In this document: positions 1 to 8,315 of the stretch, one piece after another
Layout: each line of letters starts with the position of its first letter
Position numbering within the stretch: the stretch's first letter is position 1
DNA from: CAZZBM01 sp964652255
GTDB lineage: Bacteria; Bdellovibrionota; Bacteriovoracia; Bacteriovoracales; CAZZBM01
DNA length: 30,882 nt
Assembly (NCBI GenBank): GCA_964652255.1
Contig: CAZZBM010000003.1
Span: 1 to 30,882 of the forward strand
Direction of reading: 5' to 3'
Notes under the pieces: generated by a model
Told to the model about the DNA's origin: nothing
Databases searched by the model: none
What the model saw: only the letters and a program-made list of their open reading frames with translations
Made by a program: the position numbers and the translations under genes

Positions 1-1
1 T

Positions 2-715
2 TTAATCTTTTTTCTTGGTGCATGTGTAAGTGAACAGAGTAGAACAATATCTTCTTATAATAGTTTACCAAAAACGGATGTATTGTATAGCCGGGAACTG
101 CTAGAGGATTTTCCTGAAGAAGGACAATGGCAAGATACAGAGACTATTCAATATTCTAAAACAACTTTATTTGAGTTTTTAAAAAACTCTTTGACAAATC
201 AAAAAACTTTTAATGAAGATAATGTCACGATTATTTTAATAGATAGAGGTTTTTTTTTGAATATTAAAAAATTTCTTGATATAGTAAATAATAAAATTAA
301 AGAGTATAAAAGTAATACAAGCAATATTCATCATCTTCCAAATTACAAAGATATATTTGAAGATATGATTGATTTTCCTAATAAAGCAAAACATATTGTT
401 CTTCTTTATTATAAAGAAACACATAAAGACTACCAAGATTTTCTAAAAGGGCTACATGAAATTTCTTTACGTTTAAGAATCTTCTTAAATTCTATAGGGT
501 ATAAAAATGAAATATGGAGTGCTTATAGTCAAAATTATGAATTTTATCTAGAAAATAAATTTTTTCCAGAAAATTATCAACAATTGAAATCTTTTTCTCA
601 ATTTAAACTAATTAATAATGATAATCTTAACGATACCATTGATAAAATTATTAAAAATATCAAAGAAAAATATTCAAGTGAACGTAGGGACCATGTAAAA
701 GTAAAACTACTATAA
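2..715 (+). CDS. secreted lipoprotein of unknown function, 5' end outside window
   Basis: The reading frame is open from the first bases of the window, and before the first internal TTG (position 83) it encodes LIFFLGAC. The last four residues, L-G-A-C, are a good lipobox, so the real start lies upstream of the window and the mature lipoprotein begins at the Cys encoded at 23-25. About 230 residues follow, rich in Lys, Asn, Ile and Phe, with no motif I recognise; a hydrophobic strand (IVLLYY) near the middle and a helical C-terminus are visible. The stop (713-715) lies only two bases from the stop of the opposing gene, with no room for a terminator between them. Lipid anchoring is well supported by the lipobox; function is unknown. 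Confidence 0.7.
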   Translation, partial: LIFFLGACVSEQSRTISSYNSLPKTDVLYSRELLEDFPEEGQWQDTETIQYSKTTLFEFLKNSLTNQKTFNEDNVTIILIDRGFFLNIKKFLDIVNNKIKEYKSNTSNIHHLPNYKDIFEDMIDFPNKAKHIVLLYYKETHKDYQDFLKGLHEISLRLRIFLNSIGYKNEIWSAYSQNYEFYLENKFFPENYQQLKSFSQFKLINNDNLNDTIDKIIKNIKEKYSSERRDHVKVKLL

Positions 716-717
716 AA

Positions 718-1650
718 TTACTTGGTCCAGTTCTGTTTTAAATGATTAGCTGCTTGAATAGTAAAAGCATTCACTTCTAGTTCCATAAGAACTGGATCAG
801 CTAGCTCAATCAATTCTTGATTGAGATTAGTAGCATAAAACATTTTTCCATCATTAGCAGCTAAAATAATTTCATTTATTTTATTTGTAATCAGAATATT
901 ACTCTGGTTAGATTTAGGCATTAAGAAATATAAAAACATTCTAGCTTTGACACTAGAAATATCTTTTGATCCTGGAATAGTGGTAGATCTAATTTGAGTT
1001 AAAAGGGATTTAATTTCTTCTACTAAAGTATCCTGAGATGATCCTGGAAAATATTCCATGGGAACAACTGCTTCCATCATTAAAGCTACAGTAGTACCAT
1101 TTTTTAAGCCATAAGGAAAAGATAAATTACTTGATCCTGCTAAAGAAAATCCTTGGGAATTTAGATTAAAAGTTTGATTTCTGTATTCTAGAAGAGAATT
1201 TCTTAATATTGTTAAAAAAAGAGTGAAATTATCACTTGGCATAAAACTATAAAGTTCACTTGTAAAAAGGAGTTGAGAACCACATCCAGTGCAAGGAGTG
1301 CTATTAAATCCCTCGCTCAAACAAAGATTTCTAAGAACTTGCTTAAGAAATAAATGATAAGCTGTTGCTTCTCCTATTCCGCCACAATTTAAAGTAAAAG
1401 GAGTTGCTACATTGTGACTACTTACAAAGTTACTGTAATGACTACTTCTAAAAGTATAGTCAAAAAAAGTTTTATATTGAGAATAACTGGCTTTTAATTT
1501 TTTAGGAGACATTTCTTCAAGTAAAGGTCCTTGATTTAAAGATCCCGATCCAGAAGATTTTCCTGTATTTAATATCCCTTGAGAAGGATTTACTAAATTT
1601 GTTTTGCTGTTAAATTGCTTAGCCAATAATAAAAAAGATAATAATATCAT
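718..1650 (-). CDS. secreted CxxC protein, paralogue of the divergent gene at 1856
   Basis: No known family is recognised. The protein has a short hydrophobic N-terminus (MILLSFLLLAKQ), a Ser/Gly-rich linker around residues 25-45, and a folded region with Cys at about 90, 111, 121 and 124, the last two as CTGC. The C-terminal block reads VKARMFLYFLMP followed by NEIIL and FYATN. Residue numbers count from the first of two adjacent ATGs (1653). The second ATG (1650) is preferred because AAGGAG sits six bases before it but only three before the first. The order of blocks matches the divergent neighbour at 1856 and, more distantly, the protein at 15489. It ends tail-to-tail with the lipoprotein gene on its left. 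Periplasmic or surface location is inferred. Confidence 0.7.
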   Translation of the reverse strand: MILLSFLLLAKQFNSKTNLVNPSQGILNTGKSSGSGSLNQGPLLEEMSPKKLKASYSQYKTFFDYTFRSSHYSNFVSSHNVATPFTLNCGGIGEATAYHLFLKQVLRNLCLSEGFNSTPCTGCGSQLLFTSELYSFMPSDNFTLFLTILRNSLLEYRNQTFNLNSQGFSLAGSSNLSFPYGLKNGTTVALMMEAVVPMEYFPGSSQDTLVEEIKSLLTQIRSTTIPGSKDISSVKARMFLYFLMPKSNQSNILITNKINEIILAANDGKMFYATNLNQELIELADPVLMELEVNAFTIQAANHLKQNWTK

Positions 1651-1653
1651 CAT

Positions 1654-1855
1654 TCGCTCCTTCGAATTTTTTTGATTATTTTTTATTTCGGCTCAATAAA
1701 AAAAAACTTGATAAATAATGTCTGTTTTTTAAAATAGATAATGATTATTATTGTTTATTTTTAATAAATAGATAAAAAATATATATTTTCTATCTAAAAT
1801 AAATGATCACTATAAAAAGCTTAATTAATTTTCATAAAATCCGAGAAGAAGAATT
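1654..1855. promoter_or_regulatory. divergent control region with a 28-bp dyad and a Fur-box-like site
   Basis: This intergenic region feeds two divergently transcribed paralogues. At 1769-1796 there is a near-perfect palindrome with no loop; its 14-base arms (TAGATAAAAAATAT and its partner) match at 13 of 14 positions. At 1737-1755 the sequence GATAATGATTATTATTGTT matches the classical 19-base Fur box at 15 positions by eye. A terminator is not expected between divergent genes, so an operator is the simpler reading. AT-richness makes chance dyads likelier, and the Fur assignment is weak. Confidence 0.35.
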
Positions 1856-2914
1856 ATGAAAAAAAAATTTCTGTTATTATTAATAGTTTTTGTTTCTTTG
1901 CCTTTTCAAGCTTTAGCTAAAACATCTTTAAGTACAAAAGAAAAAACATTAACTTCCATTCAATCTTCAGCTCCAGGATCATCTTTAAAAACAGGAAGTG
2001 GTACGACATCTACTCTTCAACCTATAAATTCAGGATCTTCTGGACCAAAATTAGGAGCTTTTACTAAAGAGCAATATAGAAGAATGAAAACTTTTATGCG
2101 ATGGGTTATTAATAGTGCTCCTTTTGTTTCAGGGGCAAATTCAACAATTTCAGGTATAACTCCGAACTGTTCAAGCAGTGTAACAACTCTATATAAAAGT
2201 TACTTAGATGGCTATTTTAAGCAATTAGCACATGAAAATTCTTTTAGTACAGTACAAGGACCTTGCGCTGCTTTTGGAGTAAATAACGCTATTTATTTTC
2301 AAAATCCTTTACCTATTCTAAGAAAAGAACATATAGCTTCTGGTGTTATGCCACCTATTGCTCTTGATAATTATAATGTTATTTTAAATCGATTAGAAAC
2401 AGAAATTACCGTTTTAAGAAACCAAGCTATTAGTCAAAACCCTGTTCCTTTTCCTTTTAATTTTCAGGATGCTCCTAATTTTATTTTAGTTATGGAACTA
2501 TTTACTCCTATGCAACTTTCTACAAATTTAGCAACACAGGCTCTTCAAAAAAATAGAATGAATTCTATTGCTAGTATGATTAATTCCATTAAACTTGCAA
2601 AGATTACAAACTTAAGTCAAGGATATGTTGATGCCTCAAACAGTCTTATAACTCAAGCAGCAGGAGCTTATCCAGTTTCTACTTATTTTGATGTAAAATT
2701 TAGATTTTTTCTTTATTTAATTGTTCCTTCTATCTTACAGGGAACCCCAACAGGCTTGGAACTTGAAAAATTAGTGAATGCATCTACTGGTGGAGCTGTT
2801 CTTTATACACCTTTTCCTTTTGGAACAGATGACCCCTCTATTGAAAGTGTAAGGCTTTTTATTGAAGATAAGGTTGCTAGAGACTCTATCTTAGATTTAG
2901 CTCCAAATTTTTAA
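1856..2914 (+). CDS. secreted protein, paralogue of the divergent gene at 718
   Basis: A classical signal peptide is visible: MKKK, a hydrophobic core, then FQALA-K at residue 21. A Ser/Thr/Gly-rich linker follows (about 34-65), then a folded domain with single Cys residues at 105 and 137. Block by block it follows the divergent protein: KTFxxW/Y near residue 80, NC near 105, a PC motif about 32 residues later, LVMELFTPM against LMMEAVVPM, and VKFRFFLYLIVP against VKARMFLYFLMP. The second Cys of the partner's CxxC is Phe here. A purine-rich GAGAAGAAG lies just before the ATG. It probably acts outside the inner membrane; biochemical role unknown. Confidence 0.75.
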   Translation: MKKKFLLLLIVFVSLPFQALAKTSLSTKEKTLTSIQSSAPGSSLKTGSGTTSTLQPINSGSSGPKLGAFTKEQYRRMKTFMRWVINSAPFVSGANSTISGITPNCSSSVTTLYKSYLDGYFKQLAHENSFSTVQGPCAAFGVNNAIYFQNPLPILRKEHIASGVMPPIALDNYNVILNRLETEITVLRNQAISQNPVPFPFNFQDAPNFILVMELFTPMQLSTNLATQALQKNRMNSIASMINSIKLAKITNLSQGYVDASNSLITQAAGAYPVSTYFDVKFRFFLYLIVPSILQGTPTGLELEKLVNASTGGAVLYTPFPFGTDDPSIESVRLFIEDKVARDSILDLAPNF

Positions 2915-2985
2915 AAAAAGATCTATTACATCCTAGTATTAAATAATCTTAATAATAGAATGAGCTATTAAATTAAAGAAAATTC

Positions 2986-3978
2986 TTACTCCCACTTTTC
3001 ATGAACATTGTAAGAATCTTGAGTTGATTTTATCCTTGGAACTTTATTTATTAAAAAATGTGAAGAATAATTAATAAATAATACTTTAATAGACTCTTGA
3101 AGATTTTTACCATTTTCAATACCTCTTTCCTTGAAATATTCTTTATTATTATTGAAAATATCTTCTAAAGAATTTCCTTTATCAATACCATCCATGATAA
3201 ATTTAAAAATATCTTGTGTGTGAAAAAAATAACAATGATCTGTATAGATATGTTTTAATAGGGCGATAAAATTATCTTCATCATGTGTGTAATTAAGAGT
3301 AGGTTTTAATGAATATGACTGCTGTGTTGTTTCATTAGCAGCAAATACTATAAAGGGTTTTTCTGCTGTAGAAAAATAGTAAAACCAATTACTTATATCA
3401 ACAGGTTCTAATTTAGCAGTATAATTAAACAATCCACCTGTTTTAGTTTTATAATAATAAACAATATAATAAGAATCATCTTTTAATAAAAATTCAATCT
3501 TTTTTAAGAGGATATCTTTATTAGCCCAAGGAGTAACTTTATAAGACGAAAAATCAAAATCTTGAAAATAAGAATTTAAAGTGTCAAGAACTTCTTCCTT
3601 GCTGCCATCTAATGGCACCTTCATCCCATCAAGAGGTATTTTATGTTGTGTAAAAAAAGGATGATCATCGCTCCTAGGAATGGAATCAAAATGATTATTC
3701 ATAAAAGTCTCATGAGCTTGGGCTACTTGTGTTCCTTTTCCTAAATAATTTAAAAACAAAGAATCATTTCTGTCCCAAAAATCAATGAGAAAAATTGAAT
3801 CTTGAGGTAAAAAATCTTTTAATCTTCTAGGTATTTTAAAAGCATAGTCATCGCTAGCTCTTTCTTTCTCAATAGGATTAACTTGTAGATTATCCATTTG
3901 TTTAAACTTATCTTGATTTGAATCTAAAAGAGCTAAAGACCATAAAATAATTAAAAATTTTACAAATAATGTTTTCAT
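2986..3978 (-). CDS. secreted protein of unknown function
   Basis: The protein has an N-terminal hydrophobic segment (residues 2-18) followed by a polar, charged mature part of about 310 residues. No known family is recognised. Around 115-125 there is a small internal repetition, IPLDGMKVPLDG. The middle contains alternating aromatic strands (SYYIVYYYKTKTG) ahead of a proline-containing strand and another aromatic stretch, an arrangement also seen in the genes at 4165, 4877 and 10681. AAGAGGA lies seven bases before the ATG and supports this start. It is the last of four same-strand secreted genes and is separated from the preceding one by a hairpin, so it may have its own promoter. It converges on the gene at 1856. 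Confidence 0.65.
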   Translation of the reverse strand: MKTLFVKFLIILWSLALLDSNQDKFKQMDNLQVNPIEKERASDDYAFKIPRRLKDFLPQDSIFLIDFWDRNDSLFLNYLGKGTQVAQAHETFMNNHFDSIPRSDDHPFFTQHKIPLDGMKVPLDGSKEEVLDTLNSYFQDFDFSSYKVTPWANKDILLKKIEFLLKDDSYYIVYYYKTKTGGLFNYTAKLEPVDISNWFYYFSTAEKPFIVFAANETTQQSYSLKPTLNYTHDEDNFIALLKHIYTDHCYFFHTQDIFKFIMDGIDKGNSLEDIFNNNKEYFKERGIENGKNLQESIKVLFINYSSHFLINKVPRIKSTQDSYNVHEKWE

Positions 3979-4075
3979 GGTTTTTTCCTCTTGTATTAAT
4001 TTTTTTTTATTTCCTAGGTTGTACTTTTTTTTAAGTTTGCATTTAAGTAAGAAAATAAAAACTATATTTATCTAT

Positions 4076-4106
4076 AACTTATTTTTCATCTATTGAAAAA
4101 TAAGTT
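4076..4106 (-). terminator. perfect 12-bp-stem hairpin between two secreted-protein genes
   Basis: Arms AACTTATTTTTC and GAAAAATAAGTT pair perfectly around a 7-base loop. The hairpin lies about 60 bases beyond the stop of the minus-strand gene at 4165 and upstream of the next minus-strand gene. A T-rich run follows it on the plus strand but not immediately on the minus strand, so an operator or mRNA-end structure is also possible. Confidence 0.45.
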
Positions 4107-4164
4107 TATATTTTTTGCTCTAAAGTATTAAAGAACCAAAAAATAAGATCTTTACTTACAATTA

Positions 4165-4866
4165 TTAATCTAGAGCTATCTTTAATAGATTTATTTTGTC
4201 TGTAGGCTTTACTAAAAAAATTTGTCCACTTAGATCAACATAAAGATAAAGATTTTTGAAATAAAAAACAAGCTTATTAAAAGAATCTCTTGAGATCTTA
4301 TCTCTAGTTTCAAATATTTTTTCTTCAATCTCGTAAGTGTACACTAAAAAATACTCATAAGACCCTTTTTCTCCTCCAATCTGAAACTGAATTCTTACAA
4401 GTCTAGGCTCTTCTGTTTGATTATCAATAATAATAAGATCTAAAAACTCATTTAATTCTTTTAGAATTAAATCCTTGCTGCTAAGTTTATTAAAAGTAAA
4501 ATTTGCTGTTTTTGGAAGTTGGAGTAGAAGAAATTCATTTTTATTAGCATTACTTAAAAAAGAATTTTCAAGCTTAAGCATAAATATTCTTTTTTCATAA
4601 TCTATATTGTCATAAATAGGATCTTCTTGTCTTTTGATCAATTCTTGAGGATCACCGTAGATATGATTAGGATCATCAAAAAAAATGGGTGGGGGTGTGA
4701 AAAGAGGTGAAGTTGCATTAGGAGTTAAAGATGTATCTTTTACCGTATCTTCTACTGCATTAAAATCTATTTTAGATGGAAAATTGACCTTAGCTTTATT
4801 CTGAGAGTTAGCTGTTAAAGAAACAAAGGTAAACAATGTTGCTATTATCAGTTTTTTTAAAAACAT
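4165..4866 (-). CDS. secreted protein of unknown function
   Basis: The signal peptide is clear (MFLKK, hydrophobic core, then TANS-Q), with Gln at the predicted mature N-terminus. The mature chain begins with a Pro/Thr-rich stretch containing TPPPIFFDDP and continues into alternating strands and helices, including YEYFLVYTYEIEE and a C-terminal YLYVDLSGQIFLVKP. No recognised family. Its Shine-Dalgarno element AAGGA is formed at the stop codon of the upstream gene (4877) and sits eight bases before the ATG, so the two are very likely translationally coupled. General layout resembles the neighbours at 4877 and 2986, but similarity is too low to prove homology by eye. Confidence 0.7.
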   Translation of the reverse strand: MFLKKLIIATLFTFVSLTANSQNKAKVNFPSKIDFNAVEDTVKDTSLTPNATSPLFTPPPIFFDDPNHIYGDPQELIKRQEDPIYDNIDYEKRIFMLKLENSFLSNANKNEFLLLQLPKTANFTFNKLSSKDLILKELNEFLDLIIIDNQTEEPRLVRIQFQIGGEKGSYEYFLVYTYEIEEKIFETRDKISRDSFNKLVFYFKNLYLYVDLSGQIFLVKPTDKINLLKIALD

Positions 4867-4876
4867 TTTTAATTCC

Positions 4877-5764
4877 TTATTTTAAAAGTAGAATAGCATC
4901 AGAGAAAGCTTTTAAGAGCATAGCCAGAGAAGGCGTGTATAAATCATTATTAATAATGATAAAAGTATTCTCGGTAAGAAGAAGCGGTCCTATTGATTGA
5001 TTTGTTCCAATGATAAATTCTTTCTGATGAAAATTCCTTAAGCGTGTTAATGGAACACCATTTTTTGAAATCAAATCTTCAATAAGTTGCTGCAACGCTT
5101 CTAATGATAAAGGTTGATAGAAATCAAAAGAAACAGTGGTATTATCACTGGTCATTCTTAAATCTAAGATATAAGAAAGTCTTACATAAAAGAAATCTCC
5201 GTTAAGTGTTTTGTAAGAAGTGACACCTGTTATCCCGTAAAAAATAAAAAAACTAGGATCATCTCCTGTATAAGACCATGAGCTAGCCTCTTTTTTATGT
5301 TTTTGTTCTAATAAATGATTAAGCCTTGTGATCAAAGCTTCAGAATCTGTAATTTTTTTAAGATCATTTAATTCTTTATATTCTTCTGGATTAAACAATG
5401 GAAAGAAGAACCTGGGTCTTGGTTCACAATTTTTAACAGAAGAATTAAATGGGTTTACTGAATAGGGATTATGAACAATGACTTGAGGTTGTTGCGAGTT
5501 AGAGTTATTTTCATCTGAAACGGGCTTATGCTGGGATTCATTTGTTTTATTCGAAGAAAGGTTCGTTTGATTTGTTTGAGTTGACTTTTGCTGAGTATTA
5601 CCAGATGCCGGAAAAAACCTGATTTCAGGTCCTTTTTCTCCTTGCCTTATTTCATACACAGGATTTCCATCTAAATCATAACTAATCTTTGATTGACCTG
5701 AAATGCTTGTAAAAAAAGTACTTAAAGAAAGTAAAAGTATTGCTGAAATCAGTTTGAAAGACAT
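4877..5764 (-). CDS. secreted protein with a Gln/Asn/Ser-rich linker
   Basis: The N-terminus is a signal peptide ending SISG-Q. Residues about 50-105 form a low-complexity Gln/Asn/Ser/Thr/Lys linker, followed by a folded C-terminal domain of about 180 residues. Within it are FFYVRLSYILDLR and then PLSLEALQQL; a similar PLSxEQAYQIL motif occurs in the gene immediately upstream (5890), suggesting shared ancestry of this block. AAGGA lies about eight bases before the ATG. The next gene starts 10 bases after its stop. Secretion is well supported, function unknown. Confidence 0.7.
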   Translation of the reverse strand: MSFKLISAILLLSLSTFFTSISGQSKISYDLDGNPVYEIRQGEKGPEIRFFPASGNTQQKSTQTNQTNLSSNKTNESQHKPVSDENNSNSQQPQVIVHNPYSVNPFNSSVKNCEPRPRFFFPLFNPEEYKELNDLKKITDSEALITRLNHLLEQKHKKEASSWSYTGDDPSFFIFYGITGVTSYKTLNGDFFYVRLSYILDLRMTSDNTTVSFDFYQPLSLEALQQLIEDLISKNGVPLTRLRNFHQKEFIIGTNQSIGPLLLTENTFIIINNDLYTPSLAMLLKAFSDAILLLK

Positions 5765-5889
5765 AATAAATTCCTTTTATTTATAGAGTTTTTCTTAAGA
5801 ATAAGAAGGCTATTCTATTTATTTTTTGCTTTATTGCAAGAAGATGAGTAAAAAATACAGCGTTTTTAACAAAAAACCTTTTATTGGTC

Positions 5890-6783
5890 CTATTTAGATT
5901 CAAGAATGGGTAGTGACCCTATATTTAAGGAACACTGACTTAAAGAGTAATTAGTTGGAAGAATAGAATTTCTTGCCTTATAAAAAATCACATATTCTGA
6001 AGAAGTTAAATCTTTATAAACATAGGTACCATCAACAATAATTCTAGAAGACTCAATTTTATTGGGTAATTTTTTAAGAATTAAAGATTCTTTTTGAGGT
6101 TGATTCTTTAATGAAAAACTAATCAAAATTAATAAACCTGAAGAAAGTCTATTTTTAAAAATCATGCTACTAGTGTCTAAAAAATGACCCTTTTCATTAT
6201 ATTCATTTCGTCCAAATTTTTCAATATTACTTAGCATAGTCCAAACAAAGTTTCCTTTATCTAAATAAGAAGTTTGATCATTGGTATAATTTAAAAAAAA
6301 TCCTTCTTTTAAGATTTGATAGGCTTGTTCTTGGCTTAAAGGTTGCTCTAAAATAAAATAATCATCATCGTCTGTAATATTGGTATATTTAAATCTAACA
6401 AGATAAAAATCTTGCAAGATGCTCTCTAGAAAAGGAGGCAAATCTGACGTTTCTTTATAAGCGGATATTTCAAGGCGATATTTTGGAGGATTTTTATGTT
6501 TTCTAAAAAGATTGATCGTAAAAAGGGAATCTTCCAGAGGTGTTTCTCCATCTATTTCCTTAGTTTTTATTTTTTTGCAAAGATCTTGAAGATAAGGAGT
6601 TAAATCACTCTGAGGATCTATTCTTTTAAAATAACTTAGTTTAATTGCTTCTTGCTTTACTTTTAATGGAACTGAATTGGTAGGATTATCATAAGGGTAA
6701 TAACTTAATATTATTGTTATTGAAAAAATAAGAAGAATAACAATAAAAAATGGTGTTTTTTTCACAGAGAAACTTTTTATCAT
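5890..6783 (-). CDS. membrane-anchored or secreted protein of unknown function
   Basis: The protein begins MIKSFSVKK followed by a strong hydrophobic segment (residues 11-28) with no obvious cleavage site, so it may stay anchored by one N-terminal helix. The remaining 270 residues are polar. They include a paired-strand section ending in EQPLSQEQAYQIL, which resembles PLSLEALQQL in the downstream gene at 4877. No domain is recognised. No Shine-Dalgarno element is visible before the ATG. It is the first gene of the four-gene minus-strand run, so the run's promoter is probably in 6784-6916. It ends with TAG. Confidence 0.6.
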   Translation of the reverse strand: MIKSFSVKKTPFFIVILLIFSITIILSYYPYDNPTNSVPLKVKQEAIKLSYFKRIDPQSDLTPYLQDLCKKIKTKEIDGETPLEDSLFTINLFRKHKNPPKYRLEISAYKETSDLPPFLESILQDFYLVRFKYTNITDDDDYFILEQPLSQEQAYQILKEGFFLNYTNDQTSYLDKGNFVWTMLSNIEKFGRNEYNEKGHFLDTSSMIFKNRLSSGLLILISFSLKNQPQKESLILKKLPNKIESSRIIVDGTYVYKDLTSSEYVIFYKARNSILPTNYSLSQCSLNIGSLPILESK

Positions 6784-6916
6784 TTGATTTATTTTACGTG
6801 AAGCTACTAATTAGTTTTTACAAAAGTAAAAAATTGAACAATTTCTTGATAAAATTAATCTTTTATTAAAAAATAAAAGCCTTTTTTAGTATTTTCAAAA
6901 AAGTCATAAACTCACC

Positions 6917-7012
6917 ATGAAAGTTTTATCTGAGAAGGCTATTATTAATGGAGTAGATCCTTTTACAGAAAATAAAGCCCAACATTTGATCTATTATGCT
7001 AAATCTTATTAA
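6917..7012 (+). CDS. possible 31-residue ORF or gene remnant
   Basis: A short plus-strand frame starts MKVLSEKAIINGVDPFTE and runs to a TAA just before the 3' end of the ATPase gene. Its composition (Gly, Asp, Pro, Gln, His) is less AT-driven than random frames here, which is the only coding evidence. A related sequence (AATGAAGTAGATCC at 8301) lies on the other side of the ATPase gene. It may be a relic of an older gene rather than a functional peptide. Confidence 0.2.
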   Translation: MKVLSEKAIINGVDPFTENKAQHLIYYAKSY

Positions 7013-7021
7013 AAATAGATT

Positions 7022-8197
7022 TTAAAAACTTCTTAAAAATTCGCTTAAAAATCTTATTGGAATAAAAGGTTTCACCATGTTTTCACCTTCTTGATAGCAT
7101 AAAAAATAATCAGGAATTTTTTCTTTAAAAACTTTTTTAATTTCAGGAAACTTCTTATATTCTGGTATTTTAATTCGACTTACCTTTGACTCTACAAATA
7201 TATATTCATCTTTTTTAATTTCTATTAAAAAATCTACTTCTTCCCCTGATCTTGATCTCCAATAATAGAGATTCCAACCTAATTTAAAATTAATATTTGT
7301 TTTATAAATTTCTGAAAACACTAAATTTTCAAATAAAAATCCTTGTTGTGAAAATAAATTCATAGGATCTGAAAAGGTCCAACCTTGCAATCTACAGACA
7401 AGTCCTGTATCTAAAAAATAAACTTTGGGTTTTTTAACAAGTCTAGAGGATAAATTAGAAAAATAGGGCTGAAGTAAATAAATGATTTTCATTTGTTCTA
7501 GATAATAAATCCATGTTTTAATTGTTTTTTGATCTACTCCACATTCATTAGCTAAAGATGAATAGTCTAAAATTTGACTAACTCTACTAGCTAAAAGTTT
7601 AACAAATTTTAAAAATTCATATTTTTTATCAATATTAGCTGTAAGAATAATATCTTTTTCAATATATGTATTGATATAATTGTCTAAATAATTTTTAACG
7701 TTTATCTCAGGATATCGGTAAATTTCCGGCCACCCACCTTTAAAGATAATTTCCTGAATAGTTTGATCTTTGAAGTTTAAAATTTCATGAACACTAAGAG
7801 TGTTCAAATCATAATAGGCAGCTCTACCAGATAAACTTTCTTTAACGTTTCTATCTAAAAGAATTTGATTAGATCCTGTTAATCTAATAATAGTTTTTCT
7901 ACTATTAGAGTCCTTTTGTCTGTATAAATCTACTATTCTTTTCAAAGCAGGAAAAAGATTAGGTGCATATTGAATTTCATGAATCAAAATTGATTCTGTA
8001 AAAAATTGCTTCACAAATAATTCTGGATCGTCATTCGCCAATTCTTTTAGGTTAAAATCATCTAAAGTAAGGTATTTAAATTTTTCATCAATTTTTAAAA
8101 AAAGACTAGATTTGCCTGTTTGCCTAGGTCCTCTTAATACCTGAATCCAATCTTTTTCATCGCTTAAGACCATTTCTAGATCTCTTTTTATCCACAT
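7022..8197 (-). CDS. AAA ATPase with DUF4143 (PD-(D/E)XK-like) C-terminus
   Basis: The full family architecture is visible in 391 residues. Walker A is GPRQTGKS (23-30), the Walker B region is ILIHEIQ (70-76), and LTGSNQ (107-111) with SLSGRAAYYDL matches the sensor region. GGWPEIY and the Y-x-x-TYIEKDI segment follow, then a winged-helix stretch around 210-245. The C-terminal DUF4143 part has LFE (290), EEVDF (319-323) and ESK (336-338), a nuclease-like acidic/Lys pattern. Members are common, often horizontally moved ATPases of unclear role, sometimes proposed to act on DNA or in stress or defence contexts. Walker B carries His73 where the family normally has Asp, which may impair Mg-ATP handling. 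It has its own promoter and dyad and is not in an operon. Confidence 0.9.
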   Translation of the reverse strand: MWIKRDLEMVLSDEKDWIQVLRGPRQTGKSSLFLKIDEKFKYLTLDDFNLKELANDDPELFVKQFFTESILIHEIQYAPNLFPALKRIVDLYRQKDSNSRKTIIRLTGSNQILLDRNVKESLSGRAAYYDLNTLSVHEILNFKDQTIQEIIFKGGWPEIYRYPEINVKNYLDNYINTYIEKDIILTANIDKKYEFLKFVKLLASRVSQILDYSSLANECGVDQKTIKTWIYYLEQMKIIYLLQPYFSNLSSRLVKKPKVYFLDTGLVCRLQGWTFSDPMNLFSQQGFLFENLVFSEIYKTNINFKLGWNLYYWRSRSGEEVDFLIEIKKDEYIFVESKVSRIKIPEYKKFPEIKKVFKEKIPDYFLCYQEGENMVKPFIPIRFLSEFLRSF

Positions 8198-8198
8198 A

Positions 8199-8233
8199 TT
8201 GACAAATATGGATTAATATTCCATTTTTGTCAA
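8199..8233 (-). promoter_or_regulatory. sigma70-type promoter inside an inverted repeat; possible leaderless start
   Basis: On the minus strand, TTGACA (8233-8228) is followed by a 17-base gap and CATATT (8210-8205). The ATPase ATG begins only seven bases after that, so transcription would start at or next to the start codon. No ribosome-binding site is present. The same bases form an inverted repeat with arms at 8199-8212 and 8220-8233 that match at 13 of 14 positions. Autoregulation by a protein binding this dyad is plausible. Confidence 0.5.
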
Positions 8234-8315
8234 ATTATTTTCAAAAGCCTTTGATATGTAATTCACGGATTAAAAGAGAGCCATTCCAATATCCCTTACC
8301 AATGAAGTAGATCCC

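Noticed and set aside
236..436. Minus-strand ORF inside the first lipoprotein gene
   Set aside because: Shadow of the plus-strand gene, with Ile/Phe/Lys composition and no start signal.
6860..6879. Hairpin CTTTTATT-AAAA-AATAAAAG with T run on the plus strand
   Set aside because: It is oriented as a plus-strand terminator, but no plus-strand gene precedes it, and the stem is short and almost all A-T.
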